48,695 bases of DNA from Oscillospiraceae bacterium (GTDB lineage: Bacteria; Bacillota; Clostridia; Oscillospirales; CAG-272): assembly GCA_015064395.1 (NCBI GenBank), contig SVSH01000015.1, positions 1 to 48,695 of the forward strand. The letters are read 5' to 3'. The translations under genes and the position numbers were made by a program. Of this stretch, positions 26,613-34,600 are shown in pieces; position 1 is the stretch's first letter, and every line of letters begins with the position of its first letter. A model generated the notes under the pieces. That model saw only the letters and a list, made by a program, of their open reading frames with translations. It searched no databases and had not been told where the DNA came from.

Positions 26613-26662
26613 CTCTACGCTTGCCGACGCACGGGTCTACTGCAAGGCTCTGCCAACTCTAC
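26613..26662 (-). repeat. GTAGAG box cluster upstream of the GT8 operon
   Basis: Read on the minus strand, GTAGAG at 26657-26662, GTAGAC at 26635-26640 and GTAGAG at 26613-26618, each 22 bases apart. The nearest box is 21 bases upstream of the -35 of the GT8 operon. The first box is preceded by TCCACTGTGA, nearly the TCCACTGCGA found at 23244-23253. Confidence 0.7.
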
Positions 26663-26706
26663 TCACAGTGGAGCGGAAAAATGCGCGAAAAAAGCGGACA
26701 AAAACG

Positions 26707-26733
26707 AAAAAAGGACTGCAAAAAATGCAGTCC
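26707..26733 (-). terminator. Rho-independent terminator of rplS
   Basis: Perfect 8-bp stem GGACTGCA/TGCAGTCC (26713-26720 with 26726-26733), A/T-only loop; on the minus strand it is followed by six T. It is 23 bases past the rplS stop. Confidence 0.92.
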
Positions 26734-26756
26734 CTTTTCTTCGCGGTATGGAAGAA

Positions 26757-27098
26757 TTACTTCTTTTCCTTAACCTTGGAATCCTTACCGATCTTGTCAC
26801 GCAGGTAGTACAGCTTAGCGCGTCTTACCTTACCGTAACGGATGATGTCGACCTTAACAACGTTAGGGGAGTGGATGGGGAATACCTTCTCCACGCCGCA
26901 GCCGTAAGAAATACGTCTGACGGTAAAGGTCTCGGAGATGCCGCCGCCGTTCTTGGCGATAACGGTACCTTCGAACATCTGGATTCTCTCACGGGTACCC
27001 TCAACGATCTTGTTGTGGATACGAACGGTGTCACCGATGTTAATTTCGGGCACCTCAGTCTTCAGTTGCTCGTTTGTAAAAGCTTTGATCAGATCCAT
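26757..27098 (-). CDS. rplS: 50S ribosomal protein L19
   Basis: 113 aa, with the family sequence [36 protein letters not shown] and [22 protein letters not shown]19 lies at the 30S-50S interface near the A-site. The usual upstream genes rpsP-rimM-trmD are not here; rplS stands alone with its own promoter, an approximately 90-base leader and a terminator, which fits autoregulation by an L19 leader. AGGAGG precedes the start. Confidence 0.97.
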   Translation of the reverse strand: MDLIKAFTNEQLKTEVPEINIGDTVRIHNKIVEGTRERIQMFEGTVIAKNGGGISETFTVRRISYGCGVEKVFPIHSPNVVKVDIIRYGKVRRAKLYYLRDKIGKDSKVKEKK

Positions 27099-27188
27099 TG
27101 TAAAGCCCTCCTCGTATTATCCGGATGTTCATGCGAGCATGCAGCGGACCATCCTTTCCCTGTGTCGCAGATGCATCTGCACACAAAG
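27099..27188 (-). ncRNA. rplS 5' leader, candidate L19 autoregulatory leader
   Basis: The predicted transcript start at about 27188 leaves some 90 bases before ATG. It contains a hairpin with the self-complementary core GCAGATGCATCTGC (27169-27182) plus outer GTGT/ACAC pairing, and a second possible pairing around GCATGCTCGCATG (27131-27143). L19 leaders are known in Bacillota; I cannot match the published consensus by eye, so the family call is tentative. Confidence 0.4.
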
Positions 27189-27195
27189 TGCAATC

Positions 27196-27224
27196 ATTAT
27201 ATCACACATCTTTTGAAATTGCAA
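27196..27224 (-). promoter_or_regulatory. Promoter of rplS
   Basis: Minus strand TTGCAA (27219-27224), 17 bases, TATAAT (27196-27201). Located between the end of the flippase gene and rplS. Confidence 0.85.
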
Positions 27225-27252
27225 TACTTTTTTGACAATTTTTTTCGCTTTT

Positions 27253-28719
27253 TCAAGATTTTTTAGCTCTGCGATCGAACAGATGGATGACACTGCGGAT
27301 CAAGTAGGGGGCGTCAATGACGCCAAGGAGCAGGCAAAGCCCTGCGGCATACCAGACCCAGCCGCGAACGGACAGCGTTACGACGGTGCAGAGCGCACCG
27401 AGCAGGATGGTGTTCAGGCACAGCCAAACAAGGGGCAGACGGAAGCGAATGAAACGGCGGGCGTGAATGATGCGCACGACGAATACAATCAGGTACGAGA
27501 CAAGGGTAGCGATCGCTGCCCCCATGGGTCCCATGAGAGGGATGAGCCACAGATTCAGCCCGATATTGCACAAAGCACCGATCAGGGCGGTGACCATGGT
27601 AGCTACGCCGCGCCGCTCGACCATGTACACCGACCCCGCGAAATTGGATAGCGCCGACAGAGCAGTGGCCAACAGAAGGACGGGAATGTACTGCCATGCC
27701 TCAAAGAAGGAAGGATCGAACAGGATGGTCGCAATGGGACGAGCGAGTAGGATCAGTCCCCCTGCGGCCAGGCAAAGGAACGCACTGTAGCCGCGGAAGA
27801 TGCGTGAGAAGAAGGCGCGGAGCGAGCGACGGCGCTCCCGGGCTTCGTCGGGTGTCTCCGTGTCGCCTGCCTTGCGACTTGCGACTACGGCTGAGAACTG
27901 CCAGGCGTCCATGAAAATGCCGCAGGCGATGGTCAGAATGTTGGGGATCTTGTAGGCGGCGGCATACAGACCGTTCTGTGCCTCACCGCAAAAGTGGGTG
28001 ACCATGTAGCGGTCGGAGACGTTCGTGATCCACCAGCAGAGCGCGGCGGGAATGAGGGGAAGAGAATAGGAGAGGATCGCCTTGACCGTTGCGCGGTCAA
28101 CGTCCTTGGCGCTGACGTAACGCCACAGCTTGGCGTAAACGATCAAAAAGACCGAGGTAACAAGGTCAGCGGCAATGATGCTTAAAATATATCCATCGAG
28201 CCCCATGGACAAGGGCAGCAGGAACAACAGATTGAAGCTGATGTTCAGCGCCGTGTTGAGTAGCCCCTGGATAGCAAACAGACGGTAATCGCCCTGGGCG
28301 CGTATGAAGTCGGACACAAGATAGTGCACGTTGGCGCATAGGACGTACAGAAGGATCAGCCAGACGTGCTCGGAAAAATACGGAATGACGAACAGGATGG
28401 GCGAGAGTAGCGCAAACGCCATGGAAGAAAGGGCGAGAATGGACACGCCCGCGCTGAATACGCTCGACTGCTCACGGTGGCCTTTGGCCTCAGCGGCAAA
28501 GCGGAAAAAGCCGCTCGATAACCCCGCGCAAGCCACGGGAATGAGGAAATTGCACAGGCTTGTGATGAGGTCCGCCGTGCCGAACTCCTCTTTGGTGAGA
28601 ACGGCGGTGTAAAAGCGGACGAGCAAAAAAACGAGGACCTTGGAGCCCAGGCGTCCGATAGTCAAGGCCGTGGTGTTGCGAGCCAACTGACGCCCTTGCG
28701 TATTTGCTTCCGTTGCCAT
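27253..28719 (-). CDS. Polysaccharide/oligosaccharide flippase (MOP superfamily)
   Basis: 488 aa integral membrane protein with about 12-14 hydrophobic segments, starting ARNTTALTIGRLGSKVLVFLLVRFYTAVLTKEEFGTADLI, the Wzx/RfbX-like N-terminus. It belongs to the polysaccharide biosynthesis export group that moves lipid-linked saccharide repeat units across the membrane. GGGAGG lies upstream of ATG 28719. It stands alone on the minus strand with its own promoter; no capsule or teichoic cluster surrounds it, but an LCP transferase (11060) and a GT8 enzyme (25586) are in the window. Polymer unknown. Confidence 0.9.
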   Translation of the reverse strand: MATEANTQGRQLARNTTALTIGRLGSKVLVFLLVRFYTAVLTKEEFGTADLITSLCNFLIPVACAGLSSGFFRFAAEAKGHREQSSVFSAGVSILALSSMAFALLSPILFVIPYFSEHVWLILLYVLCANVHYLVSDFIRAQGDYRLFAIQGLLNTALNISFNLLFLLPLSMGLDGYILSIIAADLVTSVFLIVYAKLWRYVSAKDVDRATVKAILSYSLPLIPAALCWWITNVSDRYMVTHFCGEAQNGLYAAAYKIPNILTIACGIFMDAWQFSAVVASRKAGDTETPDEARERRRSLRAFFSRIFRGYSAFLCLAAGGLILLARPIATILFDPSFFEAWQYIPVLLLATALSALSNFAGSVYMVERRGVATMVTALIGALCNIGLNLWLIPLMGPMGAAIATLVSYLIVFVVRIIHARRFIRFRLPLVWLCLNTILLGALCTVVTLSVRGWVWYAAGLCLLLGVIDAPYLIRSVIHLFDRRAKKS

Positions 28720-28749
28720 ATTCCAACCTCCCGTATCGTTTCTCCGTTT

Positions 28750-28778
28750 AGTATAGCACAGTTTTCCCTAAATTGCAA
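28750..28778 (-). promoter_or_regulatory. Promoter of the flippase gene
   Basis: Minus strand TTGCAA (28773-28778), 17 bases, TATACT (28750-28755). It is back to back with the sigma-factor promoter at 28798-28826. Confidence 0.85.
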
Positions 28779-28797
28779 CGAAAGTGCAAAAGAAGTT

Positions 28798-28826
28798 TTG
28801 CACCAAGCAAAAAAATATGATATAAT
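28798..28826 (+). promoter_or_regulatory. Promoter of the ECF sigma factor operon
   Basis: TTGCAC (28798-28803), 17 bases, TATAAT (28821-28826). A possible second, ECF-type promoter lies just downstream: TGTGACC at 28836-28842 and GTCGAGTA at 28856-28863, the region where self-regulated sigma operons of Clostridia often carry a TGTAACC-type -35. Confidence 0.75.
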
Positions 28827-28905
28827 GGAAAAAAATGTGACCACGAGCCTATTTTGTCGAGTAGAGAGGTGAGAGCCCCTTGATACGACATGAAAGGAGA
28901 TCACC

Positions 28906-29466
28906 ATGGATGACAAAACGATTGTAGAGCTGTACTGGCAGAGGGACGAGCAGGCCATTGGCGAGACGCGCAACAAATACGGCCGCTACCTGTATGCCAT
29001 TGCCCTTGGCATCCTGCACTCAGCACCCGACGCCGAGGAGTGCGAAAACGATACTTATCTTGACGCATGGAACGCCATGCCGCCCCACAAGCCAAGCCTT
29101 CTGAAAACCTTTCTCGGTAAGATCACCCGCCGTATTTCTCTCGACCGCCTCAAGCGGCAGACGGCCGATAAGCGGGGTGGGGGTGAGGTGCCGCTGACGC
29201 TGGAGGAGCTGCACGAGTGTATCCCTGATCACGTGACGATCGACGAGAAACTGCGCGAGGAGGAGCTGACCGCCGCCATCGATGCCTTCTTGCGCACGCT
29301 GGACGACGACCCCCGCCGCGTCTTTTTGCGCCGCTATTGGTATTTTGACTCGGTGGAGGCCATTGCCCGCCGCTACGGTTACGGGCAAAGCAAGGTCAAA
29401 ATGATGCTGCACCGCACCCGCGAGAACTTGCGCGAGTATCTGAAAAAGGAGGGCATTTTCGTATGA
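28906..29466 (+). CDS. ECF-type RNA polymerase sigma factor
   Basis: 186 aa sigma-70 family protein of the extracytoplasmic function group. Region 2 is at about 5-70 (YGRYLYAIALGILHSAPDAEECENDTYLDAWNAMPP, the -10 recognition helix) and region 4 at about 125-180 (RRVFLRRYWYFDSVEAIARRYGYGQSKVKMMLHRTRENLREYL). AAAGGAG precedes ATG 28906. It overlaps the next gene, which encodes a single-pass membrane protein, by ATGA, the usual layout for a sigma factor and its partner. It probably responds to an envelope signal. Confidence 0.92.
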   Translation: MDDKTIVELYWQRDEQAIGETRNKYGRYLYAIALGILHSAPDAEECENDTYLDAWNAMPPHKPSLLKTFLGKITRRISLDRLKRQTADKRGGGEVPLTLEELHECIPDHVTIDEKLREEELTAAIDAFLRTLDDDPRRVFLRRYWYFDSVEAIARRYGYGQSKVKMMLHRTRENLREYLKKEGIFV

Positions 29467-30809
29467 AGCACGAGGAATTGTTGCAAAACGCCATCGGCAT
29501 GATCGGTGATGATCTCATTGATGACGCCGACCGCAAGCCCCGCCGCCCCATCATCATCCGCTGGAGCGCCGTCGCGTGCGCCTGCTTGGCGGTGATCATT
29601 GGATTGACCGCCATTTTGCGAGGCCCTAAAACCCCCATCGAACCGTGGATCCCGACGGGTGAGCCTTGGCGGCCGGTGTTGGGTAGCAACGTAAGTGAAA
29701 TGTCGTTGAGTGCAACGCAAATTCATAAGCTGTTTGGGGTAAACGACGGAGGAAGTAATCAGTATATCACGGTATATGCCCCCAGTATAGAGTATTTGGG
29801 AATTCTCCCCATTCCCACAGCAGAATTTTTACCTATTTACCAAAATCAGTATTTGGATGCAAGTAAGCAAGCATTGAAAAGTTTTATTCGAAAATATCTG
29901 GGAAAGGGCAAGGAACTGTCTGGAGTCAAATCTTCACATTATGAAATTGATGAATCCAAGCATTCGTGGAATAAATACGCCACTGAATATAAGGCGGGTG
30001 TGAAGGGCGAAAGTGGTTACAAGGAATTGGACTTTATAGCCAGTAATAATTTGCTGTATATGACGTATTTTCCGCAAGATCCTGAGACTGGCCAGCGTAA
30101 ACGTATACAAATTGGGGGAGAGTACGTTTCTATTCTCAGCACGGACACGGATGAACAGATTCTCGAAAAATTATTGGCTAACTTTGCATATTGGAACTCA
30201 TTTTTTGGAAAGAATTATTCACAGGTGAAAATTGTCCGCTCGTATTCTCACGATGGATTGGGATCGCTGTATATTTATCTCTATGACGAAGAGCATTCGG
30301 CATTTCCTAAGAACTTTGACGAGCATTTTATGCAGCCACCCATGAGCTCGGAATATTTGTGTATGACATTTCGGGTAAGTATGGGGAACAATGGCGCGTA
30401 TGCTTGGGGGACAGCTAAGGATGAGGCATTTTTAGTTCAGGTTTCTCCCTATGAGACAATAAGGGATTGGCAAAACTATTACTCCATTGACGGCAAAGCT
30501 CGTATGCTCTCTCTTGACGAAGCGGAGGAGCTTTTGGCCAAAGGCTACGTCTTCGGCAGTCACTCCTGCAAGCTATGTATGGCCGAGCAGAAAAAGGTGG
30601 ACTTTACAAAATACGACGCCGTTTCCTTTGAGTACGTCCACGGGGAAAATGGCATGGTCGTTCCTTTCTATACCTTTTACAAGCACCTTGGTGCGAGTGA
30701 ATACGATGAATCGGGTATTATTCAAGAATACGCCAAGACCTACGTCCCCGCCGTCGAAATCGAGGGCTTGGAGGAGTATTTTGATATGCAAACGGAGAAG
30801 CACAAATAA
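29463..30809 (+). CDS. Single-pass membrane protein, probable partner/anti-sigma factor of the ECF sigma
   Basis: 448 aa. A short cytoplasmic N-terminus (about 1-33) that could hold the sigma factor, one transmembrane helix at about 34-52 (WSAVACACLAVIIGLTAIL), then a large outer domain of about 390 residues. Near the C-terminus is SLDEAEELLAKGYVFGSHSCKLC, a segment I have seen in clostridial anti-sigma-like proteins. No catalytic motif is recognised. Base composition is odd: about 29690-30470 is AT-rich with A/T-ending codons, while both ends have the GC-rich usage of neighbours, suggesting that the outer domain was exchanged. Translationally coupled to the sigma gene. Confidence 0.75.
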   Translation: MKHEELLQNAIGMIGDDLIDDADRKPRRPIIIRWSAVACACLAVIIGLTAILRGPKTPIEPWIPTGEPWRPVLGSNVSEMSLSATQIHKLFGVNDGGSNQYITVYAPSIEYLGILPIPTAEFLPIYQNQYLDASKQALKSFIRKYLGKGKELSGVKSSHYEIDESKHSWNKYATEYKAGVKGESGYKELDFIASNNLLYMTYFPQDPETGQRKRIQIGGEYVSILSTDTDEQILEKLLANFAYWNSFFGKNYSQVKIVRSYSHDGLGSLYIYLYDEEHSAFPKNFDEHFMQPPMSSEYLCMTFRVSMGNNGAYAWGTAKDEAFLVQVSPYETIRDWQNYYSIDGKARMLSLDEAEELLAKGYVFGSHSCKLCMAEQKKVDFTKYDAVSFEYVHGENGMVVPFYTFYKHLGASEYDESGIIQEYAKTYVPAVEIEGLEEYFDMQTEKHK

Positions 30810-30823
30810 ATTGAAAATCCCTC

Positions 30824-30852
30824 TTGCATCCTTCGCCATTTTGTGATATACT
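30824..30852 (+). promoter_or_regulatory. Promoter of the HAD phosphatase gene
   Basis: TTGCAT (30824-30829), 17 bases, TATACT (30847-30852), starting 15 bases after the previous stop codon. Confidence 0.83.
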
Positions 30853-30881
30853 TTTCTTCCAACACAAAAAAGGAGATCACA

Positions 30882-31562
30882 ATGGACGCTATTTCGCGCA
30901 TTTTGAAGGATAAAAAGGTCGTATTATTTGATTTTGACGGAACGCTGGTTGACTCGATGGGCATGTGGGGCGAGGTAGATCAGGCCATTTTGCGCCTGCA
31001 TGGGCTACCCATTCCCGACAACTTTACCGAGGAATTTATGTTCCCCCTCATCCCCTTGACCGAGGAGGAAACGGCGCAGTTCTTTTTGGACTACGGCTGT
31101 AAGGGTACGGTCCAGACCATTCTTGGCGAGATCGAACAGCTCTCGCAGGAGCAGTACGAGCAGCACATTGAGGCAAAGCCCGGCGCGGTTGATCTTGTAC
31201 GGGCACTGCGCGATAAGGGCGTCAAGGTCGGTCTTGTCACCGCCGCGACCATCGGGCGAATCTTACCCTGCCTTGCCCGCAACGGCATGACGGGCTGGTT
31301 CCATTATATCATCAACTGCGACCACGTAGGGCTCCCCAAAACCGACCCTGCCATCTACCGCATGGCGCTGGAGCATTTCGGCGTCAAGGCAGAGGAGGCT
31401 GTCTTCTTTGACGACAACCTGACCGCCATTCGCACCGCCAAGTCGGTGGGGCTTGCTACCGTCGGCGTGTACGACGCCCACGCGGACAACACCTGGGACG
31501 CGATGCAGGCCGAGGCCGACGCGACGGTCAAGGATTTTGTGGGTCTTTGCGACAAGGTATAA
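30882..31562 (+). CDS. HAD-superfamily hydrolase (subfamily IA)
   Basis: 226 aa phosphatase or phosphomutase. Motif I is LFDFDGTLVDS (nucleophile D17, acid D19); a helical cap at about 27-100; motif II VGLVTAAT; motif III K in GLPKTDP; motif IV FFDDNLTAIRTAKSVGL. It resembles the phosphoglycolate phosphatase/beta-phosphoglucomutase group; a sugar phosphate substrate is likely but not shown. AAAAGGAG precedes ATG 30882; a longer in-frame start at 30843 lies over the promoter. Monocistronic. Confidence 0.9.
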   Translation: MDAISRILKDKKVVLFDFDGTLVDSMGMWGEVDQAILRLHGLPIPDNFTEEFMFPLIPLTEEETAQFFLDYGCKGTVQTILGEIEQLSQEQYEQHIEAKPGAVDLVRALRDKGVKVGLVTAATIGRILPCLARNGMTGWFHYIINCDHVGLPKTDPAIYRMALEHFGVKAEEAVFFDDNLTAIRTAKSVGLATVGVYDAHADNTWDAMQAEADATVKDFVGLCDKV

Positions 31563-31578
31563 ATGGATCACAATAACC

Positions 31579-31616
31579 AAATGGCCACTGCCCGAGGCAG
31601 TGGCCATTTGCTTTTG
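31579..31616. terminator. Terminator between convergent HAD and GH31 genes
   Basis: Perfect 14-bp stem AAATGGCCACTGCC/GGCAGTGGCCATTT (31579-31592 with 31596-31609) with a 3-base loop, then GCTTTTGAT. It can work in both directions. Confidence 0.9.
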
Positions 31617-31626
31617 ATGATTGGTG

Positions 31627-34600
31627 TTATTCGATCGAGATCGCACCAATGCGGATATCGATGTCAGGCTTTACGTCGGGAATGATGACGTAGTCAAAGT
31701 TGGGCATCCAGTCGGTGTCGCCCTTGCCCTCGGCTATACCATAACCAAAGATGGACAGGGTATTCTCGCCCGCTTTGAGCTCAAGCTCGACCTCATAGGC
31801 CTGGAACTTGTGGAAGTGACCGGTCTGAATGGAATGTAGCTGATCAAGCTCCACGCCGTTGACCATGAAGCGGAAGGTACGTCTGTCGCCCGAAGCGGCA
31901 TAGATGATGACCTTGTATTTGCCGTCCTTGGGAACGGTCAATCCGCGCATCGTCATCATGGAACTGCCGGATCTCATGTTGCCAACCGCGAGTCCGCCCG
32001 ATTGCGTGTAGCCTTCCGGAGGGGCCAGCTTGTTGGTACAGCTCTTGTACTCGCCGCCTACCTCACATTCGTAAACGGTTGGGCCGCCGTCGCTACCCAG
32101 CGAGATGATGTTTTCTCCCTGCTTTAAGTAGATGGTCATATTGAGGGTCGAGAAGAGGTGCGTGCTGTTGGTCGTGGGCAGGGAGATCTGTGTCGTTGAG
32201 CCGTTGACCGTCAGGTTGATCTTCTGCGCTCTGAGCGAGGGGCTGGCGTAGTTGATGTTGAGCTGGTAAGGTCCTTCGCGGTCGGAGGTCACCTTGTAGG
32301 TCAGCGCCGCGTCTGCGGAGGAGCCGAAGCCATTGACGGCACTGCCGCCCACAGCATTGCTCATTTGTTCGATGCTCAAGCCGCCGCTGATTTGTGCATC
32401 GCTGGGATACAGGACGTTGCCGCTCATCGAAATGGTGGTGGTATCATCGTCATAGACGATGATACAGTCAAGGTCAGGAGCCCAGCCCTTGCCTTCGGCC
32501 GTGCCGAAGGTGATGGTGTTCTCACCCTCATTCAGTCGCATCGGAATGGTCAGCGACTTGGAATCGTTCCAGTTGCCGGCGCTGTAGCAGTAAACGGGAA
32601 TGGGCTCTTCGCCGTTGACGCTGATGTACAGCATACGGGCATCCTCTCCGCCGTTGTAATAGGAAATCTCAACGTCGTACAGACCGCTCTTGGCTACCTT
32701 GACGTTGTTGATGGTCAGCGTGTTGTGACCGTTGTTTCCAACGTCCGAAACGATCGCCTTGCCCGACGCGCCATCCTTGTGAGTGACCTTGGCACCGACG
32801 AGGGTATTGCTCTTGGACTCGCACTCGTAGAGTGAGCCTTCCATCACGATCTCGGGTATTTGTTGCTCGGATTCTTTGCCGACCTTGACGTGTACGGTGT
32901 GTTCTGCACCGTTGTCCGTCAGACGAACGTAGATGATCTTGTCAATGTCGTATTCGGCGTTGGCATTATAGTAATAGCAGGGCTCGGTTGAATTGTTGAA
33001 TGCCTCCAGGGAAGCGGCTGCGGAGATCTCCTTGCCGTCGACAAGGACGGCGGTGGGCTGCGAACGGTAATGGAACTGCATGACGCAAGCGCGGGTGTCA
33101 ACCGCGTACTTGCCGGAACGAGCACCCAGAACGGCGACGAGATCGTTGCCCGTCAGCTGCGAGGTGATCAGCGTTTCTGCATATTCGCCCTTTTCATAGT
33201 TGAAGCTCTTGCCGTCGTCCTCGTACAGCAAAAAGCTCGTCTTTTCCGTCGAGGGATAGATGTCCAGCGTCAGCGTGGTGCCGACGACGTCGGCGGTGTT
33301 GTTGCCATAGTGGCCCAAAGGCACGATCGCGCCCATACGGACGAACAGGGGAAGGGTATCAGCGGCACAGGTGTATTCGATGGTCTGACCGCCCTCGTAG
33401 ATGTAACCGGTGTTGTAATCCATCCAGCGCTCGCCCTGAGGCAGATAAATGTCAACCGTTGCGACACGCGAGGTGCTGCTGACAGGGCAGACCATGAAGG
33501 ACTCTCCCAGCATAAACTGGTCGTTGATCTTATACACGTTGGGATCATCCTGGAATTCAAGCAGCAGTGAGCGGGTCACGCCGATACCGGTGTTGTGCTG
33601 ATTCCAGAACAGGCTATACATATAGGGGATGAGCTTGTAGTGCAGCTGATTGTACTTGGTGTAGCAATCGATGATGGCCTGGCTTCTTCCCAGCACGGTT
33701 GCTTCGGTTGCGTACTCGTTGGACATAGCAAAGGGCGTCAGGAACATCAGCTGGGCACGACGCATATAGGAGATGTCATTCTTTGTGCTGGTGTCGCGGA
33801 TCTCAGGCGTGTAGTAAGTACCCGAATAGGACTGGGCAATGACGGACATGACGAACTGGTCAAAGCCGTAATAGTCGGTGTAAGCCGAGGTGGCATAGCG
33901 TTGCATACCGAAGTAGTTACCGCGGCTGTACATGAAGGAACGCAGATTGTATTCCTCGCGATACTTTTCGTGCAGCAGGTTGACTGTCAGCGTACCCAAG
34001 AGATTGTGGTAAGCATTGTTGGAAAGTCCGCCGGGGAAGAGCAGCTCGAGGCTGGCACTCGCACCCCAGGAGTCGGTCTCGTCAACCTTGAAGCCGTCAA
34101 CGCCGATGGAGACCAGGTTCTTGTCGTGAATGTCCCAATACAGGTCGCGCGCGTCCTCCATCGTCAGGTCGGGAACGATGCCGCCAAAGGCGTAGTTGCC
34201 GCTGCGGTCTTCCCAATCGCGAGTGCCGATCACGCTACCGGGCAGTGAGTATTCCAAAATGTCGTCATAGATCTCTGCCGAGGGAGAAACGTAAGGGTGT
34301 TCCCACAAATTGACGTGCAGACCAAGCTCGTGCATACGCTTGACAAAGGCTGTCGCGTCTGTCGTGAACTTGGTGTTCCAGGCATACGTACAGGGATAGG
34401 TCTTTGTCTGCCAGCCGGGCTCAACACCGGCGATGTCGATGGCAATGCCCGCGTCAAACTGGGAGGTGATGGCGTCAGTGAGCTGATCCTCCGTCCAGTT
34501 GCTATGGCCACGATAGGTCAGACCCAGCGCGTAGAGCGGAGGCATGGCCATACGTCCCGCCAGCTCGGACCAGTTGGTCAGAATGGTCTTGAAGGAGGGG

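Noticed and set aside
28906-30809. Sigma factor and partner as part of a mobile element
   Set aside because: No integrase, transposase, direct repeats or attachment sites around it; only the outer domain of the partner has unusual composition.
30843-30881. N-terminal extension of the HAD phosphatase
   Set aside because: The upstream ATG falls in the promoter; AAAAGGAG and the family start support ATG 30882.
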